From Tribonema minus (Eukaryota; Sar; Xanthophyceae; Tribonematales; Tribonemataceae): a stretch of DNA of 64,000 nucleotides. The position numbers were made by a program, and so were the translations under genes. The notes beneath the pieces were generated by a model. The model ran no database searches and had not been told where the DNA came from. It worked only from the letters and a program-made list of their open reading frames with translations. Shown here piece by piece: positions 57,124 through 64,000 of the stretch (the first letter of the stretch is position 1; each line of letters starts with the position of its first letter). Where the stretch lies: contig JAFCMP010000041.1 in NCBI GenBank assembly GCA_017506865.1, forward strand, positions 310,001-374,000, given 5' to 3'.

Positions 57124-60100
57124 ATGCCCAACAACCTGTTCAGCCAGCACACCGAGCTCTCGGATGAGGTGCTCGCCTACTTCAAGACGCTGCCGCAACA
57201 TGGGTTCATCATGGTGGAGTACATGTGAGTGCGCATGAGAGGTGGCAAATCTGGGGAGTGCGGTGGCGTATAAGATGGCGCCTGCCACCATGCGGCGATG
57301 CCTGCTGTGCTCATGACTGTGAACAACCTTATCCCACCCTTCTGCCAGTGCCAGTCTGGCAGCTTTCTAATTTGCGTGCGTGCGTTACTTGCATGCTACA
57401 GCTGGATCGGAGGCTCCGGCCAGGACTTGCGCTGCAAGACGAGGACCTTGCCGGCGAAGGACGGTGGCTACAAGCCCAGCGACCTGTGAGTAACGCGGTC
57501 ATCCTTAGCATATCTGTTTGTAAAAACTGCGGTGGTGGTCGAGCAAATGGTGTTTTGAGATCAACAAGGTCCGTCAGCGACCACCGATACATGCACCTCG
57601 GTGCCATGCGCCTGCCAATATCGCCACCAGCCTTGCTGATACCACCAACATTGGTTGTTCGCTTCTGTCTGCAGGCCCAAGTGGAACTTCGACGGCTCCT
57701 CCACTGGCCAGGCGCCCGGCGACGACAGTGAGGTCATCCTGTACCCACAGCACGTGTATGCCGACCCCTTCCGCGGCGGCGACAACATCATGGTGCTGTG
57801 CGACTGCTACAAGCCAGATGGCACACCCATCGATAACAACACTCGCGTAGCATGTGCCAAGTCTTGCGAGGAGGCGGCGAAGGAGATCCCGTGGTTCGGC
57901 ATTGAGCAGGAATACACCCTGTTCGAGGCCGATGGTGTCACCCCTTTTGGCTGGCCCAAGGGCGGATACCCCGGCCCCCAGGGACCTTACTACTGCGCTA
58001 TCGGCAAGGAGAACGCATTCGGACGCCACATCATGGAGGCACACTACAAGGCCTGCCTGTTTGCCGGAGTCAAGATCTCCGGCACAAACGGCGAGGTGAT
58101 GCCTGGCCAGTGGGAGTACCAGGTGAGACACGCAGCAGTTACTGCTGCTGGTGACTGCATTACCAGGCTTGTTGGCACACCGATCTGGCAAGGCTGTGTA
58201 TCCAAATCCACTCCAGCATCAGCCAAGGACGGAATTTGTTTCATCGTGAGTCCGCACGGCTTTTCAGCTCTGCCTGAATGGGAAATGGCATATAGTTGGT
58301 GTGTGTGGCAGGCAGTGTCAACATTTGGCCTGCGGCCAGTGCCAAACACGCTGTCTTACTGCGTGTCTCTGAGCCAGCTTGGCCTATGTTCTTGATGAAT
58401 GCCAAACTCAAACTTCCAGACGTTGCATCAATGCACGACAAACTTGCATACATTCAAGGAGATGTGAGAGTTGCTTCAAAGTTTTGAGAGTTGCAGGGTT
58501 CACTTGCATGCTCTGGCAATCCTTGTCATTTTGGCAGAACGCACAAGCAGCTATTTCATGATCTCACTTGATTGAGATGACAATATCTCTACAGAGAGAC
58601 AATACTATACTATGTTTCTCTGGCGATATCTCAATGGGAAATTTAGTGTGACAAAAACATAATGGTCTGTGCGCAACCTGTAACAGCTGATCTATCAGCG
58701 CAACGGTGTACGGACTCTTTAGTAGTTGGGTTGTTTTTTGTTTGCCCACAGCAATCGTGATTTATTCACAATCAATTTATCTTACAAAAGTACCACAATG
58801 TGCTGGCTGAAGCTTAAATCATTAATTGAGCACCATGTTAATACTGGTGTTGGGCTGCTGATGAGCAGTCGTGTCTGTCTTTAACATGTCGTGCCACATG
58901 CATTGGCAGAGGACGCACATGAATGGCCCCTCTTCATAGCCTTCAATAGGTCTGGCCATAGGTGTTGTGGCAGACACTTCAAATTGGAATCTTGTGCTAG
59001 CACTCGATTTGTTGCTAGTGAAACAATGTGGCACTTTCTGTCGTGCCACATGAATTGGCAGAGGATGCACATGAATGGCCCCTCTTCATAGCCTACAGCA
59101 GGTCTGTCAATAGGTGTTGTGGCAGACACTTCAATGTGGAATCTTGTGCTAGCACTTGATTTGTTGCTAGTACAACAATGTGGCACTTTCAGCGCAGTGC
59201 TTGATACTCAAAACTGAGAAAAATATCTGGAGCTGGCCTACCGAACACGTGAGACCTGTCCATACTGAACACCCATGCCTCGAACGCTAAAAAGCTTGCA
59301 CACAGAAGTCTTTTTGCCTACTGTGGTTATGGTGGCACTGTTTGACTCGTGGCCAATGACTGCAGCAGCGGCGACCACGGTTATTGGTGGAAGGCACCTG
59401 CGGCTAATCATCCCTTGTCACCTAGAGCTCAACGATATTTTTGGTTCGTTTTTCGTTTAGGACTCATGGTTGCACTTTTATTGTCAGTATATGCTGAAGT
59501 CATGTAGTACTCTGGGCCATGTCTTTGGCACATGCCATGAAAGGCATGCAGTCAGGCATTTTTTTGAACATGAGGGCGATGCCGCCTTGAGATTTCAGCG
59601 ACTGTGCTTACCCCATGAGAATGAAATTGCGAAAGAGAAACAATCTAATGATGTTCGCACTTGTGCTGAATTCATCACCTCTTGTCGCAATCTATCTCAA
59701 GAAAGTAATCAATTCTACAGATTCTTCGCTCTTCACGTGGCTGCAGCTGGGGTCATACGTCAATCGTCAATCACAGTCTTGTGGTGTCAAAAACGCATGT
59801 TGGCCTCTAATGAGTGTGCCATCAATCCGCGTGTTCCACGTAACTCCAGGTGGGCCCTTGCATTGGCATTGACGCCGGTGACGACCTGTGGGTCTCACGC
59901 TACCTGCTCCAGCGCGTGTGCGAGCTGTTTGGCATCATTGTCTCACTCGACCCCAAGCCCATCCCCGGGGACTGGAACGGTGCGGGTTGCCACACCAACT
60001 ACTCCACAGAGGCCATGCGCAACCCTGGTGGCTACGCCAAGATCATTGAGGCCATTGAGAAGCTGGCCAAGAAGCACGAGCAGGTGGGTTTGATACATGT

Positions 60101-62275
60101 CATCTTGTGCTGGCGTGTTCAAGCTGACTGAAAGCGGTACAGATTTTAAAAGCATTGTCTTTCGTAGCTTTCGATCTCTCTCTACATCAGCCCATGGAGG
60201 CCAGTGCATGACGCACATGAGGGTTCTGGCGACCAAGTTCAATAATTGACTAACATGAGACTGTAGTATGGATGTGTTTCATCAATGGCAGTGATTTGTG
60301 TGATTTGTCTCAAATATGCCGGACATGGTTTGGTCTGAACAGCGCATGGAGTGCATAAAGTTACATGACAACAATGACAACTGCTTCTTGCATGTTGTAC
60401 ATAACTCAACTTAAAGAGCAGCACTAGCGATTGTGTGCATTTTAAACTAGCACAGCAGTGGTGCTCAGGCCTCATACTTTCTTGCCTGTCAAGGCAGTGG
60501 TGGCTTTTTCTAAAGCTTTGATGTTCATACTCCAACTTCAATCCGCCGTGCAGAGGTATTCACACTTGTACCGTGACGGGTGATCTGAGGGGTTGCTGCG
60601 TGTGTGGTATCAAATTTGGCGATGTTGGCTTGTAGTATTGCAAGTTTGTGCGTTTCAAATCATTGCTCTCATCCATTACGTCTTAAAATAAGAAAACCAT
60701 CCCAGACAAAACTGCTCAACGTGAAGTACACAGCTAACTACAATTTGACTGCACAACTGGTGCTTTGCAGCATTGTTTGACGCGAATTTTTGCTGTTCGT
60801 AACTAATAAGAAAAATTGACGTTGGCTGGTCCCATCAGAATAAAACTTAGGCGACTGGTCACCGTCATGGCTACGATCATGCTTTTGTGTTTTTAACTTT
60901 TGACCTTGAGTATTTATTTAATGTCCAATGTCTGCAATTGCCATGTGGCAAATGGCATGAACCTGTTGTATCAAAAGTGCTCACCAATTTGAACATCACA
61001 TGTAAAAGTTGAATTTGGAAAGTCATTTGCGCTCGTGGCAACAAAGAATGTCTGGAACACTTCTAGACTAAGGGGATGACGCCGCCAGAAGGCACACACA
61101 GTCACATTTATCACCCACAAGAACCCTTTGTGTATTATACTCTATTTGTGTACCAAGCAGCAAGCTGGATGATGCAAGTCAGATCAGTGCAATGTGCATG
61201 CCAGTCTGTGTGAAATTGCGCAAGCCCCGGGGCAGAGGGCGTTGCAAACTGCTAGCATAGTAAAATTGCTCTAAGCTTTTGTGATACATTTGCAGTATTT
61301 GGAAGCCCAAATGTTAATTTGTCACCATTGCATTGCCTCTTCTGACTCAATTCGCTGCTGCTACCAATCTACTACTTGTACTCCCAACCCATAATAGAAC
61401 TCCATCAAGCCTGACCGCGCGCCATTGCTCTCACCTTGCAGCACATCCTGGCATACGGCGAGGGCAACGAGAGGCGCCTCACTGGCAGGCACGAGACTGC
61501 CTCCATGGCCAGCTTCTCTTACGGTGTTGCCAACCGCGGAGCATCAGTCCGCATCGGCCGCCAGGTACGAGGGCGGTGCCTGATTTGGTATTACACACAA
61601 TGTGCGCTGCACATGTCATTGTGTGTTAAGCACATCATGCGGCAGTTCTGTGCACGAGGTTATGAATTGTTTAGCCTCTCCCTTCTGGCGAACATGTAGA
61701 TATAACATATTTCGGATATGTGCAGACACATAGATCTTTTGGTCGGATCGCATCATTATGCACGTTGAAGTGATATTCATGCTGCCTCATTTTTTGTTGT
61801 CGTTACTCAGCCCTCCCTCCTTTTCTTACATGACTCGACGACTGCTTTAGCGCGCTGATTGCACTGATTGCTACTCTTTTCAGATTTGCTCACGGTGTTT
61901 TTTTGGCAATGTTGAAGTGATTTGGGTTGCTCCGTCGGTAAGACCACAAGTAGGTGGCCTCAACAGTTTCATTTGTAAGATACATACAGCATGACGGCTG
62001 GGTAGCACAGCAGGTTTGGCCAGTTCCTGCAACGACAAAGTTCTGCGTATATACACAGCTTTGCGGCTCCTTGGTGCTGATGCAGGCATCCAACAGCAGC
62101 CTACAAATGGATGGAACTGATGTATGTGCAGTGTATGACTCAATACAATGTTTCTGTGTGTTTTCTGCAGGTGGAGGAGGAGGGCTGCGGGTACTTTGAG
62201 GACAGGCGCCCCGCATCCAACATGGACCCCTACGTGGTGACCGGCATGATTGTCCGGACCACTCTTCTGGACTAG
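57124..62275 (+). CDS. GLN: Glutamine synthetase, eukaryotic type II
   Basis: GS makes glutamine from glutamate, ammonia and ATP. Six exons close in phase: 57124-57224, 57402-57485, 57675-58122, 59850-60083, 61442-61564 and 62171-62275, giving 364 aa, typical of GSII. The start gives [16 protein letters not shown] with no presequence, so a cytosolic form is likely. Hallmarks are [34 protein letters not shown] (metal-binding Glu residues), [11 protein letters not shown], and [18 protein letters not shown]. Also present are [19 protein letters not shown] (active-site His and Asn), [20 protein letters not shown] and [16 protein letters not shown]. Introns 3 and 4 are long (1.7 and 1.4 kb) and hold a 152-bp tandem duplication in intron 3. 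Confidence 0.95.
58888..59191. repeat. 152-bp tandem duplication in GSII intron 3
   Basis: Two adjacent units begin GTCGTGCCACATG at 58888 and 59040 and end CAATGTGGCACTTTC. They differ at roughly a dozen positions. Each unit itself begins and ends with inverted GTGCCACAT/ATGTGGCAC words. Confidence 0.85.
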
Positions 62276-62766
62276 ACACCATAGCTACACATGTTAAGGC
62301 ACGTGTGAGCTTATCCTACCTTAGCAGTGTGTTACCGCGTGTGAGAAAGCGGAGTATGGAGAGGGAGGCATGGGGGTGCAGTGTTTGTGGAAACAGGGAG
62401 GGAGGAGGGGGGGGGGGGGGGCAGTGGGAGAACTGCCTCCAACAGGGGACTTGAGTGTGAAGCATGTTTGTAGCAGAGGCAAGGCAGGAAGCAAATGGCG
62501 CCGCGCTTGCTACCACGTAGCACTGAACGCGTGCCATACGACTTCCATTGGGGGACAGGGCAGGACAGGCTTAGCACGGAGTGCTAGCGAGCACAAACAC
62601 ACACTTGGTACGCCACCAGTGCGGCCGCTGTAAAGTTTACTCAGATCCTCTCTCATAATTGTCTGACATGTGACTCTCCATTCTGCTTGTGAGTTTATCT
62701 GGTTTTTCACTTGAACGCTGCCAGTGATGATGATGTGCAAGTCTGATGCCAAATAGTCTTCAGTGA

Positions 62767-62931
62767 TGTTCCCCATTCTGACCACATTGCTTCTGCACCA
62801 CCTTTGCAGCATACACATGATGTCAATGTCCCCCCCATCCCCATGACAGTGTTCCTCATTCTGACCACATTGCTTCTGCACCACCTTTGCAGCATACACA
62901 TGATGTCAATGTCCCCATCCCCATGACAGTG
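62767..62931. repeat. 83-bp tandem duplication
   Basis: Two units share CATTCTGACCACATTGCTTC, TGCACCACCTTTGCAGC, ATACACATGATGTCAATGTC and CCCATCCCCATGACAGTG, and differ mainly in a C-run length. Confidence 0.85.
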
Positions 62932-63132
62932 TGCAACACAGGTCGCAGGCAATGGTAACTAATTTGTGCAAACAAATGGAAAAATTTCGCTTCATATTTG
63001 AGATGGGAGAATTTGCATGTGTACAATTGAGCAGTCCAGAGAGGCAACATATGAAATTTGAATGAGAAACATGGAAAGAAACATGGCTGCGACTAAAGAA
63101 ACATGGCTGCGACTCTGGTTGACTACTGGAAC

Positions 63133-63157
63133 GGGGGGGGGGGGGGGGGGGGGGGGG
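63133..63157. repeat. Poly-G run
   Basis: 25 consecutive G on the plus strand. Confidence 0.9.
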
Positions 63158-63850
63158 CAGGGTCTTGCCAGCAAATGCTAACATGCTGCAGCGTGCCCCT
63201 GGTGATGGATCTGAACCAATCCATTTTGGATGGCATTCACTGACCGTTGAGCAATGAGGTGTCCACTTGCATAATGACAGGATGAACGTTGGCCCTCAAA
63301 GAGATTGAGACTGTACTTGAGCGAGTGTAACGACGTGTCAGCCCAGAACAGCAATGCACACACAAGCCAGCTACTGCAGATCATGTGCCCATGTAAACAT
63401 GGGCTACACAAGACGGCTGTCTCAGCGCGGGACGTTGACGCGATCAACCATCAAAAGGACTGGGGAGTATGAAGGTTTGGGTTGAAGTAGCTGGCAGTGA
63501 CGAAGCGAACAGACGCTCGTGTTGAAACATGGCGCGGTGCAACCGACAGTAACAGCGTTGGTCGGCAGTCCTCACACCTTTTCTGGCTGACATCATCGGC
63601 ATGGGGAACACCAGCAGCGTTCAAGTTTGGTCATGGTGAATCCATTGGTGATCATTCTCACATCGGTGCAGCACCTCCGTTCTTGCTGACACTGCTCCAA
63701 CACACCAAACCACCAAGGTGCAAGTGGATCTGTCATGTAAATGTTACAAGCCTGTTTGTCAATGCCAGCATAGCCGGGCATGTATTTACCAGCATGCAAC
63801 TAGAGACAACGCACACACACGCACGGCAACATGCTCTGACTCCACAACAG

Positions 63851-64000
63851 TCAAGGTTTCTTCCCATTGATGGCCGTCATAACCAGCGCTGCGTCATCCT
63901 CAGCTATCCAGTGCTCCACGACCGATGCAGCATCGCTGACCACCATGTCTAGCTCCTTGCGCTCCACCTTGCTAAACTCCCCCAAAACGTGACTAACCAA
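63851..64000 (-). CDS. C-terminal end of an unknown gene, running off the right edge
   Basis: On the minus strand an open frame enters from the window edge and ends in TGA at 63853-63851. It encodes about 49 residues of normal composition (LVSHVLGEFSKVERKELDMV; SDAASVVEHWIAEDDAALVM; TAINGKKP). It looks like a last exon. The family is not recognised. Too little is visible to exclude a chance frame. Confidence 0.4.
   Translation of the reverse strand: MVSHVLGEFSKVERKELDMVVSDAASVVEHWIAEDDAALVMTAINGKKP

Larger units (their letters stand above)
62276..63850. other. Intergenic region with simple repeats
   Basis: This lies between the GSII stop codon and a partial gene on the right edge. It holds two poly-G runs (62407-62421 and 63133-63157) and a tandem duplication at 62767-62931. 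No coding region is supported. Confidence 0.55.

Noticed and set aside
63497-63952. 151-codon plus-strand frame near the right edge
   Set aside because: No domain, composition like non-coding DNA, and it overlaps the better minus-strand C-terminal frame.

Overview
This window is nuclear DNA from a photosynthetic eukaryote, most likely an alga. Its genes are split by many GT-AG introns, mostly 0.3-2 kb. Exons are often only 50-200 bp, GC is moderate, and long runs of C or G occur. Two proteins (DXS and a PIN-like carrier) start with a signal-peptide-like hydrophobic stretch followed by a basic, S/R-rich stretch and an aromatic residue near the predicted cleavage point (AAAW; ADGF). That is the layout of the bipartite presequences used by algae with complex secondary plastids, such as stramenopiles, haptophytes and cryptophytes. 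I cannot place the lineage more closely. Short interstitial TTAGGG-type arrays are present.

Layout, left to right: a partial DEK_C-domain protein (- strand, runs off the left edge); a repeat-rich stretch (poly-C, a direct duplication, a fold-back palindrome, Fanzor copy A, a minisatellite); a long low-complexity protein (-); a four-exon gene with a Tudor-like domain (+); Fanzor copy B; the nine-exon DXS gene (-, 14.2-21.4 kb); two small unknown genes (21.8-23.4 kb); a WDR76/CMR1-type WD40 protein with an N-terminal PIP box (-, 25.3-31.6 kb); divergently from it, a GT60-type GlcNAc-transferase (+, 31.8-37.8 kb, with a 256-bp MITE in an intron); a TMC-family membrane protein (+, 38.5-47.2 kb); Fanzor copy C; ribosomal protein uL2 (-, 49.3-52.6 kb); head to head with it, a PIN-like/PILS auxin-efflux-type carrier (+, 52.7-56.3 kb); glutamine synthetase type II (+, 57.1-62.3 kb); and the end of an unknown gene on the right edge (-). 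The host genes are ordinary housekeeping, signalling and transport genes with no operon-like logic. Exon phases were checked by hand and close without stops for DXS, WDR76, GT60, TMC, uL2, PILS and GSII.

The most unusual content is a family of three nearly identical segments (copies A, B and C). They encode the C-terminal end of a Fanzor/TnpB-like protein: the RuvC-adjacent region, a zinc ribbon and a DRDTNARANL motif, fused to a long Asp/Glu/Gly tail. The three copies start at different points but end at the same place, after about 345 bp of shared, potentially structured non-coding sequence. That pattern suggests recent mobilisation, and the shared 3' segment is a candidate guide-RNA scaffold.
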